Source: Ignavibacteriota bacterium
GTDB lineage: Bacteria; Bacteroidota; Ignavibacteria; UBA10030
Assembly: GCA_022616555.1 (NCBI GenBank)
Contig: JAKEEG010000075.1
Span: 1 to 64,000, forward strand
DNA: 64,000 bases
Direction: 5' to 3'
Position numbers and translations under genes: made by a program. Below, piece by piece: positions 1 through 8,840 of the stretch; position 1 is the stretch's first letter; each line of letters opens with the position of its first letter. The notes beneath the pieces were generated by a model. The model ran no database searches and was not told where the DNA came from. It was given only the letters and a program-made list of their open reading frames with translations.

Positions 1-1
1 G

Positions 2-1633
2 TCCCGCGGCTTGCGTTTGCAGCTCGTTGACCCGTTTATCGGCGAGCTGGCGAATCTTTCAGGTACGATGGTCTGTGATGTAGCGATCAGGGGTACTGTG
101 GAGCAGCCGCGCTACGAGGGTTCGTTGAGCTTGAGTGAAGCACAGTTCGTCTTTACGCCGTTGGGGCTTACCTACATTGTTGATGGGGAGTTTATTCCCG
201 TGGGGCAGCGCATTGCGCTTGAAAATTTTCGCATCAAGAATACCCAACATGATCAAGGGGACGGCGAAGTCAAACTTTCGGGTTCGTTTACCTTGGACGG
301 CTTGACGCTACGGGATTTTGACCTGCTCGCGAGCGGACAATTATTAGTGATGAAAGAATCCGTGCGCCAGCCGGGACAGACAATCTACGGAACGGTATTC
401 GTTGCGATGGGCCCGAACGGACTCCATTGGCAGGGTACGCCGGAGCGCTCGGTTGTTTCCGGGAAAGTGTATGTGAGGAATGCAAACTTAACGCTGCCTC
501 CGACACGAGACATCCTGATTAATACAAACAGGGATGTGATTCTCACTGTGGTTGATGATACGACACAGCAGGCGCCCGGCAAGCTTCAGGGCAGCAACGG
601 AGGAAACGGCACGAATGGCAATGCGCTCTTTGCCTTGAATAACGGTGGCATTGCATTTCCTCAAAATGGGGGCGGGTCTGTTCGTAACGACCAACCGGAT
701 GACGAGAGGTCGTTCCTCGATAGGCTTGTGTATAATCTCGATATTGAAACGCAGGGCCCCACCTATGTTCGATTTATTTTCAACCCGTATACGGGCGAGG
801 AGCTCTTTGCCGAGCTGAAAGGGCGAATGGCGTTTTCAAAAGATGCCGGCCAAACCCGCCTCACAGGCGAGGTCGAGGTAGGCGACCGTTCCTATTATAA
901 CTTTTTGAAGAGATTCCAAGCGACCGGGAAGCTGACATTCACAGGCGATGCCCTCAACCCCGAGCTCAATATTCTTGCAAAATATGAAAGCTCCTACCAA
1001 CTTGCGGATTCCGCGCAGTCATCGGTGGCCCGTCCCGCGCACCTTCAATCTCTCCCACCGGATTTTAAGCCGATTCGAGTCGCTGTATTATTGAACATCA
1101 CTGGGACGCGGCAAGAGCCCAAGCCGAAATTCAGTCTCGAGTTTGTCGATGTGGGCGGCAACCGCGCAGAAAACACTTCGGGCGATGTCGAATCCGAAGC
1201 TATTTCGTTCATTCTCACAGGTTCGTTTGGCGACGACTTAACTCAACAGGAGCGCAGTTCTATCCTAGGCCCTAATTTGATTTACGGCTTAACTTCCTCG
1301 GTGCTTTCAGGCCCGATCACGGATTATATTAAGAAGAAGTTCGACTATATCAGTTCAATTGACGTTATTTATTATGGCGGTGATGTGCAGTCTTCCACCG
1401 ATGTGCGTGTGACGGGTGAGGTAGGCGAAGCAGTCATCCGCTTTGGCGGAAGGGTTTTCAGCGATCTCACCAATGCCAATGCGAGCGTACAACTGCCCAT
1501 GAGCACTGTGCTCGGTTCGGAGGGCTGGCGGAATCTTATTTTAGAGGTAGAACGACGCGTGGAAGGTGTTGAAAGCTATGAGCAGCGAAGAGAATCTAAT
1601 GGGTTGCGGTTAATCTATCGCATTACGTTTTAG
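2..1633 (+). CDS. TamB-like translocation/assembly module protein, C-terminal part (5' truncated)
   Basis: This is the C-terminal ~540 residues of a TamB/DUF490-type protein. TamB proteins span the periplasm and help outer-membrane protein or lipid delivery. The reading frame is open to the window edge, so the TTG at base 11 given by the ORF track is only the first start-like codon and not the real start. What is visible is a long run of alternating beta-strand sequence without catalytic motifs. A low-complexity Gly/Asn-rich loop lies near residues 190-215. The last ~120 residues have the family's strand pattern ('VYFGG'-like strands, then a terminal 'LIYRITF'). The terminal Phe fits an outer-membrane-associated end. 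Family assignment rests on overall sequence character and is fairly but not fully secure. Confidence 0.75.
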   Translation, partial: SRGLRLQLVDPFIGELANLSGTMVCDVAIRGTVEQPRYEGSLSLSEAQFVFTPLGLTYIVDGEFIPVGQRIALENFRIKNTQHDQGDGEVKLSGSFTLDGLTLRDFDLLASGQLLVMKESVRQPGQTIYGTVFVAMGPNGLHWQGTPERSVVSGKVYVRNANLTLPPTRDILINTNRDVILTVVDDTTQQAPGKLQGSNGGNGTNGNALFALNNGGIAFPQNGGGSVRNDQPDDERSFLDRLVYNLDIETQGPTYVRFIFNPYTGEELFAELKGRMAFSKDAGQTRLTGEVEVGDRSYYNFLKRFQATGKLTFTGDALNPELNILAKYESSYQLADSAQSSVARPAHLQSLPPDFKPIRVAVLLNITGTRQEPKPKFSLEFVDVGGNRAENTSGDVESEAISFILTGSFGDDLTQQERSSILGPNLIYGLTSSVLSGPITDYIKKKFDYISSIDVIYYGGDVQSSTDVRVTGEVGEAVIRFGGRVFSDLTNANASVQLPMSTVLGSEGWRNLILEVERRVEGVESYEQRRESNGLRLIYRITF

Positions 1634-1965
1634 ACTGACGCGTTGCCATAAATGACAACGCTCACCGAAAAAACCCTCCAGAAGGAGGATGAAATTGCAT
1701 TCCGGGTTACCGGAATTTTATCGCTGAACATCACCATTAATGGTGATGCTTTACTGAATCGCATAATTGTCAACCACCCCGTCCCGACAAAGACGCCTGC
1801 CTGCCGGCAGGCAGGTCGGGACACCCCCCGTTGAGTAAGGAGGGGAAAGGCTCACCAGTATTTTGTCCGTCTTGATGAAGACGGGACGCGGCTCGTTTTC
1901 TGAGCCGCAGGGGGTTGACAATTACCTTCAGGAAAAATTAATTAAACGAAGAAAGCAGGTACAAT
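1634..1965. other. Intergenic region with two perfect palindromes
   Basis: No convincing gene is present. A 60-codon ORF here runs through repeat sequence and has no homology that I recognise. Two perfect palindromes stand out: CATCACCATTAATGGTGATG at 1729-1748, which is operator-like in size, and CCTGCCTGCCGGCAGGCAGG at 1796-1815, which has the look of a dispersed genomic repeat. A related CTGCCGGCAG core recurs near 52.39 kb. Confidence 0.6.
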
Positions 1966-2037
1966 ATCCAAGAAGTAGAGAAGAAAATACTGAATTTTTT
2001 AGCGCGGTACCCTAACCAAACGTTTAAGCCGCGCGAG

Positions 2038-4137
2038 TTGGCGAGGCGGCTCTCGATGAAGTCTGATGAGGAATACCGTGCGCTCAAACAAGCAATTCAT
2101 CAATTAAATGAATCAAAACAAATTAGACGAGAGCGAAGGGGCACCATCGGCCATCTCCATACGCCACAGCGGTTAGTAGGTGTATTGGAAATAAAAAAAC
2201 AAGGACTGGGGTTTGTTAACATCGTAGACTCTGATGTACGGATATTTGTGGCGCCAAGATTTCTCAGTACAGCAATGCACGGTGATACTGTAGAAGTCTC
2301 GCTCTTCGCGCAGCCGAAAAAGAAAAAAGACGACGGCTCGTTGCCGGAGGGTGAAGTCACGAAAGTCCTCACCCGCGCCCGCTCCACCGTCGTCGGAACG
2401 TTGGAGCACAGCAGGGGCGCGTACGTTGTTGTTCCGGATGACCGCCGCATGGGCGCCGATGTATTCGTCGACAAAGACCAGCTTGCCGGGGCACAGCAAG
2501 GTAACAAGGTGGTCGTACAGATAGAGTCGTGGGGTGTGAGCCATTCTAACCCGCAAGGCCGTATCCTGCAGGTGTTGGGGAATGCCGGTGAGGTGTCGGC
2601 GGAGCTTCGCTCGGTGTTTCACGAATACCAACTGCCGCTAGGTTTTCCGCCTGAGGTTGTGAGAGAATCCGAGACAATATCGCTGGAGATCCCGCAGTCG
2701 GAAATCGACCGGCGCTTGGATTTTCGCGGGGAAGTTTGCTTCACCATCGACCCGGAGGACGCGAAGGATTTTGACGATGCTGTCTCGCTCGAAGAGTTGG
2801 AGAACGGCTTACTGAAGCTCGGAGTACATATTGCCGACGTTTCATATTACGTGAAGGAGGGTACAGCGTTAGACCGCGAGGCACTCCAACGGGGAACGAG
2901 CGTGTATTTTCCGAATGCAGTCATTCCCATGCTGCCGGAAAAGCTTTCCAACGAACTGTGCAGTTTGCGCCCGAACGAAGACCGTTTAGCCTATTCTGTC
3001 TTCATGCACATGACGCCGCAAGGCGTGGTGAAGGATTACGAGATACGAGAAACGGTTATCCGCAGCAAACGCCGTTTTACGTACGAGCAGGTGCAGGAGA
3101 TTCTCGATGGTAAAAAGAAAGAATTGAAAGCAGACGACTTTGCAGAGAAAGTCCGGGTGATGCACGCACTCAGCAAAACACTGACGAAGAAACGTATGAA
3201 AGAGGGCAGCATCGATTTCGACAGCGCGGAGGCAAAATTCCTGTACGACGAAGAAGGCAAGCCGGTGGAAATTATCAAGAAAGTCAGATTGGACAGCCAC
3301 CGACTCGTAGAGGAATTCATGCTGGCGGCGAACCGCACGGTCGGGCGGCATATCGGCCTGCCGAGGCAGGAAGGAAACCCGAAGCCGTTTTTGTACCGCA
3401 TTCACGATGCTCCCCCGCCCGATAGGTTGAAAGAGCTTTCGCTGTTTGTTTCCAAATTCGGTTATAAGCTTCACGCCGACGGCGGGGTAAGCTCGAAAGG
3501 GTTGCAACGGCTGCTGGAACAGGTGCGCGGCTCGGAAGTGGAAAATGTCATCAACGAAGTAACGCTTCGCTCCATGGCGAAGGCGGTGTATTCTGAAAAG
3601 AACATTGGGCACTATGGACTGGCGTTTGACTATTACTCGCATTTTACGTCGCCGATACGCCGCTATCCGGATTTGTTTATCCATCGCGTATTGAAAGAAT
3701 ACGCGCGCGGCGCTTCACTCGACCACGTTCGGGAAATTCAACGTCGGCTTCCTGCCGTTGCGCAACAAACGTCCGCGCGCGAACGCGTGGCGATGGAAGC
3801 CGAGCGCGCCGGTGTGAAGGTGATGCAGGTCGAGTACATGAAGAGGCACCTGGGGGATGAATTCCACGGGGTGATTTCAGGAGTCACGCATTACGGATTC
3901 TTTGTCGAAGTCAACGACTTGCTTGTCGAAGGAATGGTCCACGTGCGGGACATGGAAGACGATTACTACGTCTATGATGAAAAGAAATACGCGTTGATCG
4001 GCAGGGAAACGGGGAATCAATTCCGGTTGGGTGATGCCGTGAACGTGAAAGTTGTACGCGTGAACCCGGAAGAGCGCGAAATCGACTTTGTTCTCACCAC
4101 GGAAAAACGTTCGTCAAAACGAACGAAGCGGCGTTGA
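2038..4137 (+). CDS. rnr: Ribonuclease R (3'-5' exoribonuclease, RNB family)
   Basis: RNase R degrades structured RNA processively from the 3' end in the cytoplasm. Visible parts are N-terminal cold-shock/OB regions (about residues 30-190), the RNB catalytic domain with the Asp-rich motif 'TIDPEDAKDFDDAVS' (about 237-251), and a C-terminal S1 domain starting near 'GVISGVTHYGFFVEV' (about 615) followed by a basic tail. The length of ~700 is normal. The start is doubtful. The TTG at 2038 is the first standard start in frame, but the frame stays open upstream to a stop at 1939-1941. It encodes sequence typical of the RNase R winged-helix N terminus ('ILNFLARYPNQTFKPREL') with no ATG, GTG or TTG. 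An ATC at 1966, preceded by AGCAGGT, could be a non-standard start, or a base may be wrong there. Confidence 0.93.
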   Translation: MARRLSMKSDEEYRALKQAIHQLNESKQIRRERRGTIGHLHTPQRLVGVLEIKKQGLGFVNIVDSDVRIFVAPRFLSTAMHGDTVEVSLFAQPKKKKDDGSLPEGEVTKVLTRARSTVVGTLEHSRGAYVVVPDDRRMGADVFVDKDQLAGAQQGNKVVVQIESWGVSHSNPQGRILQVLGNAGEVSAELRSVFHEYQLPLGFPPEVVRESETISLEIPQSEIDRRLDFRGEVCFTIDPEDAKDFDDAVSLEELENGLLKLGVHIADVSYYVKEGTALDREALQRGTSVYFPNAVIPMLPEKLSNELCSLRPNEDRLAYSVFMHMTPQGVVKDYEIRETVIRSKRRFTYEQVQEILDGKKKELKADDFAEKVRVMHALSKTLTKKRMKEGSIDFDSAEAKFLYDEEGKPVEIIKKVRLDSHRLVEEFMLAANRTVGRHIGLPRQEGNPKPFLYRIHDAPPPDRLKELSLFVSKFGYKLHADGGVSSKGLQRLLEQVRGSEVENVINEVTLRSMAKAVYSEKNIGHYGLAFDYYSHFTSPIRRYPDLFIHRVLKEYARGASLDHVREIQRRLPAVAQQTSARERVAMEAERAGVKVMQVEYMKRHLGDEFHGVISGVTHYGFFVEVNDLLVEGMVHVRDMEDDYYVYDEKKYALIGRETGNQFRLGDAVNVKVVRVNPEEREIDFVLTTEKRSSKRTKRR

Positions 4138-4289
4138 ACGGAACTACGCTTTGTAGGACGATGTTGGAATAGATGTGACGGCGACCCGTGAACAAAAGCG
4201 TTCCACTCATCGGAATGGCATTGCTTCTGACAGTGAATTTTTCTAAAATCAAACATCATGTATACTCATAGAGCGGGTAGAGGAGTCTT

Positions 4290-7200
4290 ATGATCGTACT
4301 CGGAAAAAGGCTGGTAGGATGGAGCGTAGCGCTGTTGTTGGTCAATGCACTGGCGTTCGCCCAGAACGACGGGGCTGCATTCTACGGTAAGAATAAAGTT
4401 CAATATAAGAACTTTGAGTGGCAGTATATTCAAACCGACCACTTCGACATCTATTTTGCACAGGATGGCTACGAGCTCGCCTCGTTTGCCGCCGACGCTG
4501 TTGAAGATGCGTACGAGCAGATTCGCAAGCTCTTCCGGTACGATATTAACAGCCGTATCTCGTGGATCATCTATAACTCGCACAACGAATTCCAGCAAAC
4601 CAACGCCGTGGAGGAGTATCTCCAAGAAGGCATAGGCGGAGTGACGGAGCTATTCAAAAACCGTGTCATCGTTCCGTTCGAAGGCAACTACAAGCAATTC
4701 CGGCACGTGATTCACCACGAGCTAGTGCACGCCGTATTTAATGATATGTATTACGGCGGATCGATCCAGTCCATTATCTCCAGCAGGACGCCGCTTGTGC
4801 TGCCGGGTTGGTTCAACGAGGGCATGGCGGAATACGCCGCACTGAAGTGGGATACGAACTCCGACATGTTCCTGCGCGATGCGACAATTCACAATTACAT
4901 TCCTCCGATTAACTTCCTCGGGGGGTACTTTGCCTACCGCGGAGGCCAATCAGTTTGGTACTATGTTGCCAATAAGTACGGTGAACAGAAGATTGCGGAA
5001 ATTCTCAGCCGCGTTCGTACGACGCGCAGCGTTGAGCAAGGGTTTAAATCGACCATCGGGCTAACAATTGAGGAGCTTTCAGAGCGTTGGCAAAAAGAGC
5101 AAAAGGTATTATACTGGCCCGATATTGCGAAACGGGAAGAGCCGAAGGAATACGCGGAACAGCTTACCGACCACACGAAACTGGAAAATTTTTATAATAC
5201 AAGCCCGGCGATTTCTCCGCAGGGCGATAAAATTGCCTTTCTCACAGATAGGAACGACTTTTTTGATATCTATCTCATGTCCGCTATCGACGGGGAGATC
5301 CTCGACAAGTTGGTGAGCGGGCAACGGACAAAAGATTTTGAAGAGTTAAAACTCCTGACCCCGAGAATTACCTGGTCGCCGGATGGGAAGAAAATCGCGC
5401 TCGCCGTTAAATCTGGGGAAACAGACGCCATTGTAATTGTCGACGTCAACTCCGGTTCGACGGAAAGTATTCCCTTCGATCTTGACGCTATTTCTTCGGT
5501 TGATTGGTCGCCGCAAGGGGATAAAATCGTGTTCGTCGGTTCGAAGGCCCCCCAGGCGGATATCTATCTGTATGACCTCGGGTCGAAGGAGTTAGAGAAC
5601 CTCACCAATGATATCTTCTCTGATTTCGACCCTGCGTTTTCTCCCGATGGAAAAACTGTGTACTTCAGCTCCGATCGGGGAGGGTATTTGACGGCGTCGA
5701 TGCTGCCCAGGGATTTCGAGATGATTGGATTCGACTATAGCCAGCAGGATCTGTACGCTCTCGATGTTTCTTCAAGGTCGGTAAAGCGACTGACGACCTC
5801 GCCGCATGGCGATGAGAGTATGCCGGTTGCCTCTCCGGACGGCAAGAAACTGCTGTTTGTTTCCGATAGAAACGGCATAAACAATATTTATGAGCTGGAG
5901 CTTGAGACCGGGGCTGCGCGTCCCATTACGAACTCGCTCAGCGGTGTGTATCAGATTTCATTGTCGCGAGACGGCTCGAAGCTGGCGTTCTCGTCATTAA
6001 ACCAGGCCGGTTTCGACGTGTTCTTGATGCGCGCGCCGCTCGAACGCAAGTTAAATGTCGCTGAGTTGGAAGCAACGGAATATTACAAGAAGCTATTAGA
6101 CTTGCCGCGCGAAGAAAAAACGCGTGAAGTTGTGGCTGAAACAAAAGTTACGAATGACACGGTCGCAGTACGAAATGGCGTTGTCGTCATGGCGGATACG
6201 ACCATGGAGGAAAGCAGGTATCGATCTGGTACACGCGTTGACATGCGAAATTTTGTTTTTTCCGAACGCAATATACGCGATACCTCTGCCTATGCCAATG
6301 CCACGGCCGCCCGTTACCCTCGTTTTGCCATTACGGATAACAGGGATGAAGAAGGTAATTACCTCCCCCGTAAGTATAAACTGAATTTCTCAGCGGACCT
6401 TGTGTATGGGACTGCGAGTTACAATACGTTTTACGGGTTAGAGGGAACGACGATCATGGCGTTCAGCGATTTGATGGGCGACCACCAGATTGTCTTGCAA
6501 ACGAATTTACAGCTCGATTTGAAGAACAGCGATTATGGCCTTGCGTATTACTATCGCCCGCACAGGATTGATTACGGTTTCCAGGGTTTCCATACGGCGC
6601 GATTCATTTATCTCAGCGACCCATTTATCGGCCAGGCCCTGCACCGCTTCCGGCTCTGGGGTTTGGCGGCAGCAATGTCGTACCCTATCGACCGGTTCAA
6701 CAGACTCGACGCGACCTTGCTGTGGCAGAATCTCTCCCGCGATAACTTGGATAACCCCTTCCAGCCCCCGCAGCGTAGATCGTTCCTTCTGCCCGTGCTG
6801 ACGTACGTGAATGACAACTCGTTGTGGCAGGGGGAATGGTTCGGCCCGAACAACGGCTCGCGCTTTTTCCTGACCTTGTACGGAAGCACGAAATACAGCG
6901 ACCAGTCGCTCGATTTCCTCACGACGACGATGGACTATCGCGATTATACGTCCTTTTTGAGAGACTACGTGTTTGCATATCGTTTCACAGCAGGTATGAG
7001 CAACGGTCGAGACCGCCAATCGTTTTTTGTCGGCGGGACGGAAGGATGGATTGCCCGGCAGTTCGAAAGAAATAATTTTCCCATTGAGGACGTAGAAGAC
7101 TACGCATTCCTCACGCCGGTGATGCCGCTGCGAGGCTACAATTATAACGCCCGGAACGGTACGCGCTACGCCCTGGCAAATTTCGAACTTCGCTTCCCGT

Positions 7201-7484
7201 TGGTGCGCTACTTTATCTTGGGCGCACTGCCGATTGGCTTCCAGAACATCCTTGGCACCGCATTTGTCGATGTTGGTACAGCATTCAGCACCACGAAAGG
7301 ATGGCAGGCGTTTCAACGGGATCCAGGGGGAAAGAGCCTGCCGAAGGATTTGCTCATCGGCACGGGCTTCGGTTCGCGCATTTTCTTCCTCGGTTTCCCG
7401 TTACGCATTGATGTGGCGTGGCGGTTCAACGGTTCGAGTTTCTCCGAGCCCACGTATTACTTTTCGTTGGGGCCGGATTTTTAA
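4290..7484 (+). CDS. Exported HELVH metalloprotease-like / TolB-type propeller / outer-membrane barrel protein
   Basis: A 1064-residue exported protein of three parts. After a signal peptide (cleavage likely after 'ALAFAQ') comes a peptidase MA-like domain (about 35-270) with the zinc motif HELVH near residue 145 and 'GWFNEGMAEYAA' downstream, a gluzincin-type arrangement. Next is a six-bladed PD40/TolB-like propeller (about 290-590), with repeats such as 'SPDGKKIAL' and 'SPDGKTVYFSSDRGG'. The C-terminal ~350 residues are a beta-barrel resembling the bacterial surface antigen (Omp85/D15) family, ending in Phe. I infer an outer-membrane protein with a periplasmic or surface protease-propeller part. 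The substrate is unknown. The ATG at 4290 is preceded by GAGGAG. It stands alone upstream of a convergent terminator. Confidence 0.82.
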   Translation: MIVLGKRLVGWSVALLLVNALAFAQNDGAAFYGKNKVQYKNFEWQYIQTDHFDIYFAQDGYELASFAADAVEDAYEQIRKLFRYDINSRISWIIYNSHNEFQQTNAVEEYLQEGIGGVTELFKNRVIVPFEGNYKQFRHVIHHELVHAVFNDMYYGGSIQSIISSRTPLVLPGWFNEGMAEYAALKWDTNSDMFLRDATIHNYIPPINFLGGYFAYRGGQSVWYYVANKYGEQKIAEILSRVRTTRSVEQGFKSTIGLTIEELSERWQKEQKVLYWPDIAKREEPKEYAEQLTDHTKLENFYNTSPAISPQGDKIAFLTDRNDFFDIYLMSAIDGEILDKLVSGQRTKDFEELKLLTPRITWSPDGKKIALAVKSGETDAIVIVDVNSGSTESIPFDLDAISSVDWSPQGDKIVFVGSKAPQADIYLYDLGSKELENLTNDIFSDFDPAFSPDGKTVYFSSDRGGYLTASMLPRDFEMIGFDYSQQDLYALDVSSRSVKRLTTSPHGDESMPVASPDGKKLLFVSDRNGINNIYELELETGAARPITNSLSGVYQISLSRDGSKLAFSSLNQAGFDVFLMRAPLERKLNVAELEATEYYKKLLDLPREEKTREVVAETKVTNDTVAVRNGVVVMADTTMEESRYRSGTRVDMRNFVFSERNIRDTSAYANATAARYPRFAITDNRDEEGNYLPRKYKLNFSADLVYGTASYNTFYGLEGTTIMAFSDLMGDHQIVLQTNLQLDLKNSDYGLAYYYRPHRIDYGFQGFHTARFIYLSDPFIGQALHRFRLWGLAAAMSYPIDRFNRLDATLLWQNLSRDNLDNPFQPPQRRSFLLPVLTYVNDNSLWQGEWFGPNNGSRFFLTLYGSTKYSDQSLDFLTTTMDYRDYTSFLRDYVFAYRFTAGMSNGRDRQSFFVGGTEGWIARQFERNNFPIEDVEDYAFLTPVMPLRGYNYNARNGTRYALANFELRFPLVRYFILGALPIGFQNILGTAFVDVGTAFSTTKGWQAFQRDPGGKSLPKDLLIGTGFGSRIFFLGFPLRIDVAWRFNGSSFSEPTYYFSLGPDF

Positions 7485-7502
7485 AAACCGCTTAAAAAAC
7501 GC

Positions 7503-7536
7503 AACGCCCCGTTTTCTCTTCAGAAAACGGGGCGTT
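7503..7536. terminator. Bidirectional intrinsic terminator between convergent genes
   Basis: A perfect stem, AACGCCCCGTTTTCT pairing with AGAAAACGGGGCGTT around a short loop, lies between the convergent protease/propeller gene and the symporter gene. It has A/T-rich flanks on both sides, so it can serve both. Confidence 0.85.
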
Positions 7537-7562
7537 ATTGTTTATAGACAGCTGTCCGCCCG

Positions 7563-8825
7563 CTACGACTTTTCAAACCTCTCTACAATCGAAGCCGTTA
7601 CCAAATCCCCCAGGACATTCAGCGTCGTTCGGCACATGTCAAGAATCCTGTCAACTCCTAATATGATGGCGATGCCTTCCATCGGAACACCGACAATACC
7701 TAATACCATCATTAAAAGTGGGATAGAGCCGCCGGGAATCCCCGCCACGCCAATAGCCGTGATCACCGACATGAGCACGACGATGATCTGCGAGCCGAAC
7801 GACAAATCAATACCAAACACTTGTGCAAGAAACAACACGGTTGCTCCTTCGAAGAGTGCAGTGCCGTTCATGTTCATCGTCGCTCCGAGGGGAAGCACGA
7901 AGCCTGCAATCTCTTTTGGAAATTTCAGGTCTTCCTGACCCACGCGCATCGTTGTGGGTAATGTGGCGTTGCTGGAGGAAGTCGAGAACGCCGTCAGCAT
8001 GACAATTCGCGATTTTTTAAAGAATTCAACAGGATTTCGTCTTGCGATGAACTTAATGACCAGAGGGTAAACAACAACTGTGAACACCAGCATGCTGCCA
8101 AACACTGTGACGACGTACTTGAGCAATTGTAACAAGAGGTCGTATCCGAATCGCGCGGTGACGCTGAAGATAAGGCAGAACACGCCGAGAGGAGCAATTT
8201 TCATTACCAGCTCAATGATTGCAATAACGATATGCCCCAGGCTCTCGAGAAATTTTAGCATCGGCTCGGCTTTCTCGCGGGAAACAATCGTCATTGCCAC
8301 GCCAATCATCAACGCAAAAAAGATGACCGCCAGCATCTCGCCGTTTGCCATCGCTTGAATGGGATTGCGAGGAACGATTTTCACAAATAGGTCGATGCCA
8401 AAAACCTTATCGGCAAGGCCCATAGCGCCCTGGACTTCGCCCTGGTACGTTTCCATTAATTTTTGGGTCACTGCGGGGTCAAGTCCGGCCCCGGGCTTGA
8501 CGACGTTCATGATTGTTAATCCTAACGTCGTCGAAAGAGCTGTCAACAATAAGAAGCCGAGGATGGTAACGAGACCGATTCTGCCGAGAGTTTTCAGGTC
8601 GCCCAACCCCGCAACGCCGAGCGCCAAGGTCGAGAGGATAAGCGGGATCACAACCATAATGAGGGCACCGAGCCACATCCTGCCGATTGGCTCGGTTACG
8701 TTGGAAACAAACCCTTGAATATTTTCACCGCCCACCGTTAGATTTGCAGTAACACCTGCAATTGCCCCGAGGACGAGCACGCCGAGAATTTTATTGTGCA
8801 GAGGAATAGATTTCCATGAAGCCAT
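7563..8825 (-). CDS. Dicarboxylate/amino acid:cation symporter (DAACS/GltP-DctA family)
   Basis: A 420-residue inner-membrane secondary transporter that brings in glutamate, aspartate or C4-dicarboxylates with H+ or Na+. Family signatures are clear: the Ser-rich stretch 'TAFSTSSSNATLPTT' (about residues 280-294), 'NMNGTALFEG' (about 315), and the last substrate-binding helix 'GVDRILDMCRTTLNVLGDL' (about 388-406) with the conserved Asp, Arg and Asn. Length is typical. The ATG has AAAGGGAT upstream. The NhaC-type antiporter gene lies just upstream on the same strand with 15 bases between, so the two probably form one transcript linking Na+ cycling to solute uptake. The exact substrate cannot be told from sequence alone. 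Confidence 0.93.
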   Translation of the reverse strand: MASWKSIPLHNKILGVLVLGAIAGVTANLTVGGENIQGFVSNVTEPIGRMWLGALIMVVIPLILSTLALGVAGLGDLKTLGRIGLVTILGFLLLTALSTTLGLTIMNVVKPGAGLDPAVTQKLMETYQGEVQGAMGLADKVFGIDLFVKIVPRNPIQAMANGEMLAVIFFALMIGVAMTIVSREKAEPMLKFLESLGHIVIAIIELVMKIAPLGVFCLIFSVTARFGYDLLLQLLKYVVTVFGSMLVFTVVVYPLVIKFIARRNPVEFFKKSRIVMLTAFSTSSSNATLPTTMRVGQEDLKFPKEIAGFVLPLGATMNMNGTALFEGATVLFLAQVFGIDLSFGSQIIVVLMSVITAIGVAGIPGGSIPLLMMVLGIVGVPMEGIAIILGVDRILDMCRTTLNVLGDLVTASIVERFEKS

Positions 8826-8840
8826 ATTGGATATCCCTTT

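Noticed and set aside
1652-1834. 60-codon ORF after the TamB-like gene
   Set aside because: It passes through two palindromes and ends in repeat sequence; no homology or useful RBS.
6507-7316. 269-codon minus-strand ORF
   Set aside because: Opposite strand of the barrel part of the protease/propeller gene; composition follows the codon pattern of the plus strand.
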